In this document: positions 30,065-46,800 of the stretch, in pieces
How positions within the stretch are numbered: position 1 is the first letter of the stretch
Layout: every line of letters begins with the position of its first letter
From: Oegoconia quadripuncta
Lineage: Eukaryota; Arthropoda; Insecta; Lepidoptera; Autostichidae
Length of the DNA stretch: 64,000 bases
Direction: 5' to 3'
NCBI GenBank assembly: GCA_949316235.1
Contig: OX438747.1
Location: 32,646,601 to 32,710,600 of the forward strand
The notes under the pieces: generated by a model
Databases searched by the model: none
What the model was told of the DNA's origin: nothing
The model's input: only the letters and a program-made list of their open reading frames with translations
Position numbers and translations under genes: made by a program

Positions 30065-31706
30065 CTGAAAATTAATATCCATAGTTATGACGAAATTATG
30101 TTGGCAACCATGGTGGTCAAAAATATATCTAGAATAAAAATATGTACTTTAAAAAACCAAAAAAAACACGCTACAGTTCCACCATCCACCTCCTGGCTCC
30201 ATCATCAGACCCTCGAAACCAAATGCAATATATTAACTAGTCAAAATGAATCATATGAGCCCAAATTTGAAAATGTTGTTGTGACCACTCTTTGAGATAA
30301 GATAGACAATCCCCCAAATAACATGGAGGTTCCACTTTCGGCCTCATCTTCACATAATGTCAGATTAAAAAATTGCATGCTATCTTACCTCAACGACAGA
30401 TCAATTTTCCACTGCAAGCTGACTAGGCCAGGTTTGACCCTCAGATGTTCTGGAATGGACATATATATCTTGTCCGTACATAGCAATGGTGTTAATTCTT
30501 CTATGGAATCAGGTGAGAATCTGAAATTAATTCAATTTAGTATTAAAACTTTGATCTCACACAAACAGATCATACAAGTAAGTAAGCCTTTTATTCCATA
30601 TTTCTAAATTACATATCAAATGTTGTTAGTATTAGTATGCCATTGCTTACTTAAATTACAGTGTCAGGATAGCTAATTGTGACCGATCAAGACGGTGCAA
30701 TATCGTCAACTTTCCTTTTGTTTATATGCCAAAAGTAGGGTGCAAGCACAGCACAAATAAAAGTAACTTGTACATAAACAAGATGGGAAGATGATTTTCC
30801 ACAATAACTGTGAAGAGTTACATGTTAGAGTGGAGTGGAAGTAGATGGAGGAGGCCTTTAAAAACGAGTCATTGATTAATGGCTATTTGTTTAATGTGGT
30901 TTACATAATTACCTGAGGCCCTCCAAAAACATCCTAATATCCTCCTGCAACCATGGCTCCTTGGTAGCAGATCGTAATCGTGCTACATGCCTAACTACAG
31001 CTCGAACTGCTGCAAACTTGTCTGCATTCATTAGGGTCGAGATCCTGCTATCTGGGGTGCCTTCCAGCTCTTTGAGTGCCACTGAAGAAAGTACACAAGT
31101 TAGTTAAACAAGGAAAATAGGTATAAAAAGCTTCTGGACAGAATACCGATAAGGGGATGCAAAGAAATATCTTTCTTTTATAGTTCACCATGGAGGCCAC
31201 CACCACCACCATTTCTCTCAAGCCAGAGGAAATTGGCGCCCAGGGCCCGCAGTCTCGACGTAGATAGCAACCGATTACGGTCGTTAACTCCTAATGATCT
31301 TATTCTTAATGTTATAGTGTTCATAATCATATCGGTTTTTGTTGGAAGCCTGAATCATAGTTTCAATGGAAACCGATATTTTGATACTAAAGACTCTAAT
31401 TCTCCAATTAAAATAACATTGTTAAGACTTAACGACCGAAATCGGTGGTATAGCGATCGCTATCTATGTCGAGACTCCGGGGGCAGGTCTGAAATATACC
31501 AAAACATCTTACAGCTGCAGGCTTCAAAGGTGTATGTCAGATAGTATTTGGCTAATGAGTTTATTTTGTTAATTGAAAGTGTGGCAAAAAGTAAACTTAC
31601 AAATGACAAACGGTTTAATCTCCTTTTTTTGTATTTCTGGCGTAACAAATGAAACAGCAGTCCATTGGGCCGGGCTTTCTGTTAAAAGTTCTAATTGTTG
31701 AGACAT
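29848..31706 (-). CDS. COMMD5: COMM-domain protein, COMMD5-like
   Basis: Four minus-strand exons: 31706-31602 (start ATG), 31081-30913, 30520-30389, 30064-29848 (stop TGA). The last two hold the COMM domain: W of LVSLQWKIDLSL, then HVILLLTLTDGS and INKFHELRYVVASALKSL, ending LEKRKCMRKD. The last exon matches human COMMD5 closely over its C-terminus (LxLxDGS, KFxELRYxVA, LEKR). COMMD proteins form hetero-oligomers (Commander/CCC complex) in endosomal recycling and NF-kB/cullin regulation. Exons 2-4 join in phase (2, 2), but exon 1 ends in phase 0 while exon 2 as drawn needs one incoming base. So a small exon is unseen, or exon 2 starts at the later AG (before 'ctggaaggcacc'). Assignment to COMMD5 rather than another member is by the C-terminal match only. 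Confidence 0.85.
30389..30520 (-). CDS. COMMD5: COMMD5-like, exon 3
   Basis: Acceptor 'aatttcag', donor 'ttgag|gtaaga' on the minus strand, phase 2 to 2. Encodes FSPDSIEELTPLLCTDK ... LVSLQWKIDLSL, including the conserved Trp that opens the COMM domain. Confidence 0.88.
30913..31081 (-). CDS. COMMD5: COMMD5-like, exon 2
   Basis: Minus-strand acceptor 'tttcttcag', donor 'ctcag|gtaatt'. Encodes the helical N-terminal part (ALKELEGTPDSRI, NADKFAAVRAVVRHVARL). The exact 5' boundary is uncertain because of the phase conflict with exon 1. Confidence 0.78.
31246..31486. mobile_element. MITE in COMMD5 intron 1, possibly hAT-like
   Basis: Arms 'agtctcgacgtagatagc' and 'gctatctatgtcgagact' plus inner 'ccgattacggtcgttaa' against 'ttaacgaccgaaatcgg'. 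The outer right end (read inward) starts CAGGG, as in many hAT elements. No 8-bp duplication was found, so the class is tentative. Confidence 0.6.
31602..31706 (-). CDS. COMMD5: COMMD5-like, first coding exon
   Basis: ATG at 31706-31704, then MSQQLELLTESPAQWTAVSF ... KKELNRLSF, donor 'tcattt|gtaagt', ending in phase 0. 35 codons. Confidence 0.72.
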
Positions 31707-36660
<4,954 letters not shown>

Positions 36661-38880
36661 GGGTGGCGTGAAGAAAAGGAGTAGACTGGTCATATGTGAA
36701 TACGTCAGTAACTATTATAAATTGAAACAAAAATAAGCGAGATATGTCAGCCATCATGAATTAGTACGAGTCGTAGGCCCATGTTATTAAAACGATCTCA
36801 AAAATGAGGTGAACTTAAGTTGATACTCTAGCATCATAAAAAATTATTGAAAGTGAGTCTCGATCTTAAGATTGCTTTATTAATATGGATAATTGTGATC
36901 GTCCTTGTGTTGTTCTGTTTGTTTTAGATACGCAGTGTGTCAACGAATACCGTTCTTTGGCTAAACATACACTAGCCTCTTCAAACACCAGTATTTGGCA
37001 GAATTACTACGTAGTAGTAGTTGCCATTATGTTAAAAAAGTAAAGTGAAGTGAACCTTGCTTTCATTTCGATAACACCGATGACATGACGGAAAAGTAGA
37101 GTTGAACAAACAATATCTGTAATTCCTATAGAAACTTTAGGCCGAGTGATTTTCTAGAGTTGCCTGCTTTCGAAAAAGAACGCGATATGTAAAGTTGTTT
37201 ATGGATAAAGGTTGTGCATATTTAGGCACCACGTCCTTTGACATATCTTCCTTGTTTTTAAGTTCTCAATGTAAGTTGCTTCCGTTCATAGGTTTGGATG
37301 CAGTGGGTTTTGTGCACTGTACTAAAGACTTAGGTTATAAGTATAACGGACAAAAATTCGAGGTGAAAGTCTATTTTATATGTATCAAGAATCCATAATG
37401 CTTCCATACTTATGAACGGTATATGTAATGGGTAATGTCTATATTTATAAAAGAAATATTGTCCATTTCAAAGATAATTTGAATATAATAATGTTATTTT
37501 TTGTTTGTGTCATGCATTAGCATTGTGGCCAGTTCCTTTGCCTAAGCAAGATAGAAAAAATATCACGTTCTCGAACCAATCAGATTCCGCTTCTGACTGA
37601 TCGGCCAATCAGAATAAAGCTTTATGACAGGACACTGACAGCTAGTTTTTATTTTTTAAATGGAACTACTAAACTAGGGCAAAGGAACTTGTGATGATTC
37701 CATTTGAACAGCAAATGTCAAACATATTTTTCCAAAAATAATTTGAAGCTTTATTCCTATGATTTCTTAAATAAGTTTTTTAAAAAAATGGACATTGCCC
37801 ATCTTACAAGCATTGGAATATACCAATAAGCTTGGTATTCCAAAACTTACAGAAATAATATCATTGACGTATGAAACCAGTCGCCCCTTTTATTGCCTTA
37901 GCTGAAGTGTGAAGACAATTTTCAATGTATTTGTTACATTATGTTCCCTTAGATATAAGTACATTTGACTAAACTATGGAAATACGAAGGAGTTTTATTT
38001 ATTGTACCTCAAGAAAGAAGATTGTTTTAGATAAGTTTTAATATAGATTTAGATATAATATTAGGGGGCAGTTAAGTGTCAACTGGTCATATCGAATTTT
38101 TAACCAAAAAGAAGGTTTTACGTTCGTCTGTTTGTTTTCGTCAATTGTTATCCGATTTTGATGATTGTTTTCTTGTTTGACAGGATTTATCATCAGGGTG
38201 GTCCCAATTAAATTTGGTTAAGGTATGGAAAATATGGAAAGAAAAGGTGAATGTCGTGTCGTACCAAGAGGTTAAAACCGTCTCATCTCATAATGCCAAC
38301 TTCGCAAAATGCCAACCGCTTGCCAAATGACAACTTTGCAAAATGCCAACCGCTTGCCAAATGACAACTTCTCAGAATGCCAACTTCTCACAATGCCAAC
38401 TTCGCATAATGCCAACTTCTCACAATGACAACTTCTGAAGGAACAAACTGGCAGGCATAAAATAATACTAAAGTATAAAAAATATAACAGGCAAAAAAAT
38501 AAAAGTTGCAAATCACAGTCAATCTAATTGTAATGTCATACTTTATCTTGTAGAGCGGTATGTAGGAACTTAATTTTTTAACATCTCATAATTGAGATGA
38601 GACGGGCGGAAAGTAGAGAGACGTGGTCATTACCCCACCGACAAGAGCATAGCTCTTAATTTGTATTTTCATTTGCACTTACATTTAATTTTTTTACTCG
38701 GAAAGAAAAATTTTAAGGCTAGTTTTTTTAATGAATATATTATTTTATTGTCATGTACGTGCAATTGCCAAAGTTTGTCGGGTTAAGACCCTATATAAAT
38801 ATTTATGTGTTTATCCGTTATCTAGTATCCATAGTACAAGCTTATGGGACTAGACAATGTTATTATATAAAAAAAAAGGT
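36661..38880. other. NUDT21 3' flank: weak MITEs and tandem repeats
   Basis: 36775-36890 is a decayed PIF-like MITE. 37427-37804 is bounded by 'atgggtaatgtctata' and 'tggacattgcccat' (possible MITE). 38283-38437 is a 16-17-bp tandem repeat. 38655-38786 is a MITE-H right end. AATAAA occurs at about 37612, but inside the possible MITE, so the true poly(A) site is unclear. Confidence 0.5.
38283..38437. repeat. 16-17-bp tandem repeat
   Basis: About nine imperfect units of 'aatgccaacttctcac'. Confidence 0.85.
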
Positions 38881-38884
38881 CTTA

Positions 38885-39146
38885 CTAAGTGAGACCTCTA
38901 TGAGAAATAGAAGTAAAAGGTGCTAATTTGTTACTCCATCCCTTGAACACGGAAATGTTTTCTGTAGGGGACGGTCGGTCTAGTATTTCCCATACAGACT
39001 CTGTGCTGGATTGCGAAGAAGTGGAGTCGCACAAATAAAAACCACCATGAAGATTTAGAAGGTGCTGAAGAGAGGCAGGATGAACACAGTAGTTGCTTGT
39101 AGCGTGGATGTGTTCACGCCGGAGCAGTGTCTCCAACTCTGTGTCA
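38885..39146 (-). pseudogene. isolated coding-like segment, function unknown
   Basis: Minus strand: after a possible acceptor 'ttgacacag' there are about 84 clean codons, ETLLRREHIHATSNYCVHPA to FTSISHRGLT, then TAG. Composition is protein-like (CVHPASLQHLLNLHGGFYL, WEILDRPSP). No family recognised and no partner exons seen. It may be a terminal exon of an unseen gene, a host-gene fragment carried by a repeat, or a transposon ORF end. Confidence 0.35.
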
Positions 39147-40228
39147 AAATTACACGGTGTTACCAGTCCAAAATTACGATATATCGTAAAAAATTACGAC
39201 AAAGAATAAATTATAAATACGATACTTATTTCCAGATATAAAAATTCTATAATTTAAAGGTTTTAGTATTAAAATTTTCCTATGTATGTTATCATCGACT
39301 AATTCTTTCAATTCTAAACTTACAAAAATATAATTTTCAACAAAATATTATATTACAATAATGCCGTTGTTCTCATGTATCTACTGGACAGATAATTCAG
39401 TGGCACTGTAGGCCTACTTTATAAAAGTTAGTGAATGTAATGATTGAAGGTGGGAAAATTCTAATACATTTATTTTTATATGAGTAGATATCTGTAGATC
39501 TGTAGAAAAATAACACATACCTACACAATAAATTGCAGCACTAAAATGTATTGTAACATTATTATACCACTGTAGGTACTGTTTTTACACCAATGTACAA
39601 AAATACCTAACGAGAAATAAAGAGAATCAAAGATATTCTAAATAAAACTGTGCAGGAGGCTCGAACGAAAGAGAGTGATTTTTTTGGGTGGGAATTCTTC
39701 TCACGCTCCCCGGGGTGGGGCGTGGGGAGGCTCGTTCGGGTTTATCGCCCCTTCAGCGGTTTCGTATCGCTATCCACCACCTGTGGACACGGCGTTTGGT
39801 GGCCATCCTGGCATGGTTTCTAGTTTGTCGTCTATTGGCTTTTTTGCCGTTGACGGCTATTTGTGTCTATCTATTGGGCAGGGGACTCCGAGTGGTGGTG
39901 GATTAGGTCTCGTGGGAGACCTTTGACTCGACCATCTGGTGGGCGGATATAATGTGGTGCGATATTTATTCCCTGAGATGAACAAGCAAGAAACTCGAGA
40001 GGTTGTTCTTTAAAAAGAAAAGGTTTTTATATTACAAAATTATTAATTAGTATTTTATATTATAATATTTCATTATTAATTGTGAAATAGCCTGGTTATG
40101 CGAACGGGCTGGTTATGTCCATGAATGTTTATCATCTAAATAATCTGATATTTTATAATATGCTTTTTTAATAACCTTCTGTTATAAAGAACCTATCTTT
40201 AAAAAAAGCGTCTGTGAGCAGCTACCGC
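39147..40228. other. intergenic repeats
   Basis: 39670-39930 is GC-rich with long but unsupported ORFs ('cacgctccccggggtggggc'); its character is unlike its surroundings and it may be a LINE 5' part. 39985-40200 is a minus LINE tail ('gaacaagcaagaaactcgag'). Confidence 0.4.
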
Positions 40229-40488
40229 TGAGCTTTTTTTTTTTTTTTTAATGCATAACGGGTTGGTACTTGACCTCAATCACACCTGATTTTAAGTGAA
40301 GATGAGGTCGAAGATGGAAGCGTACTGACCCGGAAACCCCAACACATTTGGGGGACTGGCTATCTTATCTCTGACAACCGGAACACGACAATGCTATTAA
40401 CATTGCAGCTTGGCGGCAGATTTAGATAAGATGGTGGTAGCTAGCCAGGCGGACATTTAAAATGCCCTACCACCAACCAAACCGAGTA
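40229..40488 (-). mobile_element. SINE-B, minus, head truncated
   Basis: Poly(T) at 40235-40250 through 'ccaaaccgagtac'; the tRNA-like head is missing. Confidence 0.83.
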
Positions 40489-40710
40489 CGAGCTAATCTT
40501 AAAACTAATGCGAAATAAATTCAATCCCGTATTCCATGGCACGTCCAACGCACGTTCACGTCACCAGCCATATGCCAAGTTAATGCATTTCCAAACCGTT
40601 TCAAAATATAATACCAATTTATATTTCACCATCATAAAACAATAGCTGATAACTGTAACAGCAAATCGAGTTATATCTAAAAAAAGCTACAGGTAACCAA
40701 GTTTTAAACC

Positions 40711-40813
40711 ATGCGTGCGGTTGTGCTTGGCGTATTTTTATATATTGGATATGGTCATTGTAGACTATGGCCTAAGGGCATCGTTCATTACGCCATTAGC
40801 AAGAAAGATTATG
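40711..40813 (+). CDS. astacin-like gene exon A (signal peptide, domain 1 start)
   Basis: ATG at 40711, donor 'gattatg|gtaaga', phase 1. The chosen ATG gives a classic hydrophobic leader followed by Cys. No propeptide is encoded between leader and domain. Confidence 0.8.
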
Positions 40814-43800
40814 GTAAGAATAATCATTTATTTGACCCGTTTAGCGACACACGTACATCTAGTAAGTAGACAATGAACGATCTGAAAATAACTATTCAGG
40901 TATTTAAAAACCTGACAGCATATGACTGTAGTGGCATAGAGGAATAACACTGGTAGTGGTTAGAAACTCTGCTGCTATACCAAAATGTCGCGGGTTCGAA
41001 TCCCGCTAGGGGCATATGTTTGTATGATGAATGCAGATATGTGTTCCCGAGTTATGGATGTGTTCCATTATAAATTATGTATTTATTTGCAAAAAAAAAA
41101 GTATTTGTGTAGTTTATCAACCATCTGGTAGCTATAATAAAGCTTAGTTGCTCAGTGTGGAACTAGATGGCGCTGTGTGTATGGGCATAGATGTTTATTT
41201 ATTTTTTGTATTTTCGAGCGCCATATGTTGGATTTCTACTCGACAGCTCCAAAAAGGAGGGTTATGTGTTTCGAGTGTAAGTAGATTTCTATGTTATCTA
41301 CTGTAGCTTAAACGGTTCGACCCTTTTTTAAGTTCAAGGTGTCGTTCGATTCGTCTTAATCCCCATAATGTCATTGGATACATTTTAAAAAATTCAACAT
41401 GGCGGCGCTCGCAAATTATGCTGTCGAGCTTTTTGGGTTTTGAATCTTAAATTGAGTAAATACCCTCCGCGGCTCAATGTAAACAACATTGGGTTTACGA
41501 TTCTGAGGTCGCGGGTTCGATCCCCAGCGGGGTAAATGTGTACTCGGTATGGTTGGTGGTAGGGCATTTTAAATGTCCGCCTGGCTAGCTACCACCATCT
41601 TATCTAAATCTGCCGCCAAGCAGCAAATTAATAGCATGGTTGTGTTCCGGTTGTCAGAGATAAGATAGCCAGTCCCCAAAATGTGTTGGGGTTTCCGGGT
41701 CAGTACGTTTCCACCTTCGACCTCATCTTCACTTAACATCGGGTGTGATTGAGGTCAAGTACGAACCCGTCGTGAATAAAAAAAAAGTACAAGTGAAATA
41801 CTTGTTCTGAAAATCCCTTCCTAACCTTTGTTCGTAGACTTGCACTCTCAAGATGAAATCATATCGGCGTTCGCCCAAATCGAAAAGGAAATTTGCGTGA
41901 AGTTTTTCAATACACCGTTCAACTACAGCGCCAGCACAACGGATAAGGTGTTGTACGTCAATAACCCGGAGAAAAGGAAGAGTTGCTCTCCAGATAACTA
42001 TGACTATAGTGGTAGCGTTATTGTAAGTAGGTACTTATATAAGGTCTAACAAAATTAACCCGACAAACGTTGCAGAGTGTATATATAGGATGTACCTACC
42101 TATTACGAAAAAAATAAAACATTAAAGTTAACAGATTTTATTCAAAAAATTAAATTTAGAAATGTAAATTTTGTGAGTTGGACCTTAATGGCCGCGCGCT
42201 CTAAGTACTTCGCCACAACGCACAAACACGTGCCGCGGTGTCTTTGAAGACGTCGAAAGGCGACCACTCGCCGCGATTGGTATCCCTATATAGTCTGAGG
42301 TTGCGCCCAAAGAGTAGAATAATACGCCCTGTGCCCCGCCACCCCCTTTGGCGTCTTCCATATCAATGGAACGTTGCCAGTTTTTTCTCATTGATAAAAC
42401 AAGGTACAATCGAAATGAAGTAAGTGTTAATTTGTATTTTGATTTGCACTTTACATTTAACTTTTTTACTCGGAAACAAATTTTTTAAGGATAGTTAGTT
42501 TTAGATAGAATGAATATATTATTTTATTGTCATGTACGTGCAATTGCCAAAGTTTGTCGGGTTAATTTTGTTAGACCCTTATCGCAACCAATCGCATGCA
42601 GGTTTCCTCACGATGTTTTCCTTCACCGTTTAAGAGCAGTCTGATAAATGCACATAAGTAATTAAATTAAATTTAAAAACTCATTGGTACATTGGTTTGC
42701 CTGGGAATCGAACCGCTGAGCCACCGACGCTCTTTTGATCTATTGAATGACAAAATAGTAGATATTAGGGACCAAATCCTGGTTAGTCAGATTAATACAT
42801 CGTGTCCGAGCTGCCATACAATTTGGGTCATTTTTAAAGGAATTTGTAGCGTGTAGGGTTTGTCGGTGGGTTAGTGAGCCCTAAATCTAGGTTGTTTCAA
42901 AGCAAACAAGTAACGTTTAACACCTTTAATTAATTAAAACATAAAGTACGGCCGACAATAAACATTTGATCCGCAAGGGCGAGACAAGAAACGAAGCGCG
43001 GGGATAGCCGCGCGCGCGCAGCCCTTCGGCGTAAAAGCTTTGGTCCGACTGACGACCGATAATTCCGCCCGAAGCGAGGCAAAGTGGGGTGAGGGGAAAA
43101 CGCCCACGAAAGGTGGCGTGACCCCGAAGCTTGCCGAGCGCGCCCGACTACTCCACGAACCTCCAAGGCCTCTTGCCTCGTGTCGTTCGTGCCGGGAGCT
43201 TACTAGGAGCAGGAACACACGCTACATACTCCCCCTCGAGCTCATGAGACCGACCTCGGTCATGGGCTCGCACAACACTTTGAACATGCTTACGAGGACG
43301 ACCTCTATTCTTTTTAGGCATGATGGGATCAGGAGGCGAGTCGTGCCTATTGTGAAAACGCGTTAATTGAGACACATGGAACTTGCCCAACAACTCCCCA
43401 GGATCATTCACTCCAGATAGCTCGTAAGTAGTGGGACTAACTATTCTCACAACTAAATATGGCCCATCCCTCTTAGGAACCAGCTTGGAAGTCACGTTCT
43501 TTGCACTACTGCTAAGTACGTGTGACTTAAGCAAAACGTGATCACCAAGCTCAAAAGATTCTGATTTACGTGACTTATCAGCGTATTCCTTTCGCCTATC
43601 CTGCTGGATCTCGACCCTATCTCTAATTGAAACTAGTGAGTCAAGAAACCTCCTCAAATATGGAGTAACTTGAGGTACAAAGTTCTCTTTACTCAACACA
43701 GCCCTAATATCATGTTGAACATCCAGTGGAGACCGCAGCTCTCTGGCAAAGGTTAGATAAGCCGGAGAAACGCCAGTGGTCTGACAAACCGCAGAGTTCA

Positions 43801-46800
43801 TGGCAAACCTGATGGACGGTAGGTGCTCTGGCCATGATGAATGATTTGTATTGACCAACTGCGCTAGCTGCACTTTCAAGTCCCGGTTTTTACGTTCAGC
43901 TGGGTTCGCCTCTGGATGATAAAGCGGCAGCAAATCCTGTTTAACACCGAGGATAAACATACACTTCTGCATAACCGCCGAAACAAACTGAACACCGTTG
44001 TCTGAGACCACGCGACGAGGTAATCCATAGCGAAGAAAATACTCCTCTATAAGGACTCGAGCACAAACTTCAGAAGTAGCTTCTGACAAAGCAAAAAGCT
44101 CTACCCAACGAGTCGCCGTGTCCACTACCAACAGGATCCACTTCTCCCCCTTCTCTCCTTCAGGCAACGGACCAAATAAGTCAATTGCCAAAACTTCGCC
44201 TCTTTGGCTGAGCGTCGGAGTTTGCAGAAGGCCGGATGGTTTGTCGTTACTAGGTTTGTATCTCTGACAGGTGGCGCAGGTCTTGATATACTCTGCAATT
44301 ATTCGCCGCATGCCAGGAAAAAAAAATTGATGCGACATCCTGTGAAAGGTCCTTTCGATTCCATTATGACCAGCAATCGGTGAATCGTGACACTCCTTCA
44401 AAATGTCCAGTTGAAGGCTAACAGGGACAACAAGCTGCGGTTCCTCACTATCGACATCAGGATTGTACCGATACAGAACACCCTGTTGTATGAAGTACCC
44501 TCTTTCAGACCAGCGTTTCCCCTCAAGTGCCACAGAATCAATGTCACCCTCAAGATCCAGAACTATCTTCTCCAGTTGCGGATCGTCTAACTGCTGGCGG
44601 CGGAGATCGGACGGATTCCTGGCAGGTAAGTCCACAACTACTGAACACACACCACACTGATCTTTATCTTCCTCCTTACAGGCAGGACGGCTAAGAGTGT
44701 CAGCTACGACATTAGCCTTACCAGGGGTGTATTCAAATCTAATATTAAACGCCTGCAGTTTGAGAGCCCACCGAACTAACCTACCTGATGGCGACTTTAA
44801 CGTGAGGAGCCACTTCAACGGTTGATGGTCGCTGCCTACTATGACAGGCTGACCCTCAATGTAGCCCCTGAATCGTTCAACGGCCCAGACAACGGCAAGA
44901 GCCTCGCGTTCTGTTGTACTGTAGTTTCGCTCAGCCGAAGTTAGGAGACGGCTAGCGTACTCAATGGGTCTCTCATCCTTACCTTCACCCTGCAGAAGGA
45001 CTGCGCCTAGGGCATAATTACTGGCGTCAGTCCGCAAGATAAAAGGGTAATTAAAATCTGCTTGAATCAAAATGGGAGCTGAGGTTAATAAGCGCTTCAG
45101 CTCAACAAATGCAGTACACTGCTCAAAACCCCACGTCCAAATCTGATTTTTCTTCAACAAGCGCGTCAACGGCTCAGCGACTGAAGAAAAATTTGGCACA
45201 AACTTCCTGAACCATGAACAGGTCTGCAGAAAAGTTCTGAGGTGGCGCAGCGAAGAAGGCGGTACCATATCCAGTACCGCATTGACCTTGTCCTCATCAG
45301 GTGAGATTCCTTCCTGAGAGATGACATGACCAAGGTACTTAACCTCCTTGCATGCAAAAACGCATTTCTCACGATTTGCGCGCAACTTAAACATTCGTAG
45401 CCTTTCAAACACAGTGCGTAAATCTGCAATATGCTGATCAAACCCTGAAGATATTACCAGTAAATCGTCTTGATAAGCTAGCAAAGTCACATTCTTAAGC
45501 GAACCACCAGCACGCAGTCTATCGATGAGCCTCTGGAAAGTGGACGGTGCGTTCTTCAACCCGAATGGCATACGTTTAAACCGATACGTACCCAGCGGTG
45601 TCATGAACGCTGTCTTGTCCCTATCGCACTCACGAACGGACACTTGCCAAAATCCACTCCTCATATCAAGCGTGCTCATAAAACAGTTGCGCTTGGTAGA
45701 CTGAACCAGCTCGTCTATCAAGGGCATAGGATAGACCTCAGTTTTCGTTACCGCATTGAGCCTTCTATAATCTACGCAAAAACGAACCTTACCATTTGCC
45801 TTTGGTACCAAGAGAGCAGGAGAGGCCCACGCCGACTCACACTCCTCAATGATGTCGTCTGCCAACATCTTGTCAATCTCCGCCTGCATAATCTCCTTCT
45901 TGGTTGGAGTTACACGATAAGGCGGAACGGCGATAGGAGGATGGTCACCCGTGTCGATTCTGTGCTCTGCAAATGGTGTAGGTTCTCCCCCTGTTCCGAA
46001 AATGTCCTGATCCTCAACGAGAAGTTGGGCAAGTATCCTACGCTGCCCACTATTAAGCGAAGTCGCCTCGTCATCCCTAAGAACATTTATAGCTGCACAT
46101 GAAGTTGGAGGTGACACCCTTTCAAAGGTCAGCTCAAACTTCTGCTTAAAATTTTCAGCAAAGTGCCAGCTTGCATTACCAAAATCAATAGAAATATTAA
46201 AATTTATTAAATAGTCAATGCCTAAGAGCGTTTCATTTCGATCAGCATCGGGGAAAATCATAAAAACTACTTTTTTAGTTTTATGTTTGAGAGTCACCTC
46301 CACCTCCGTAGTTAATACACTCATAAGTCTGCTAATGCCATCCGCTAACTTCACATTTTTAGTTGTCGGATGCATTGGATGTCCTTTAGCCTTTAGGAGA
46401 GCGTACAGCGTGTGACCGGCAACGCAAGTCTTTGCCGCAGAGTCCACCAAAGCAATACCATCTGCACCTAAAATATTAATTCCTAATATTGGCCTTCGAA
46501 AAAGTTGCCAATTTTGAGTAGCATCACTTGAAACTTGAGCATCAGTGGACCCGAGGCAGAAAGACTGACTATCGCTGACTTTATCGCGAAAAGATTGACA
46601 ATCCCTGGACTGTCTGCGAAAAGGTTGAGAATCCCTGAAATTCCTACAAGAATTTTGATAATTAAATTTCCCACAAAAATGTTGACAAGCCCTGGATTTC
46701 CTACATGAAGGTTGACCTTCCCCGGGATTACAGAAAATGCATGTTCCACAACTGTAAGATGTAAGCTCCCGGACGCGATTATTACAATTATTTTCATTAT

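Noticed and set aside
37195..37398. 67-codon plus ORF after NUDT21
   Set aside because: No splice signals, no family motif, AT-rich 3' flank. Probably chance.
39675..39926. Overlapping GC-rich ORFs
   Set aside because: Two frames are open at once because of composition. No motif, possibly LINE 5' sequence.
42930..43366. Short ORFs on both strands in the LTRs
   Set aside because: They recur identically in both LTRs and overlap the end of gag-pol or regulatory LTR sequence. No known domain.
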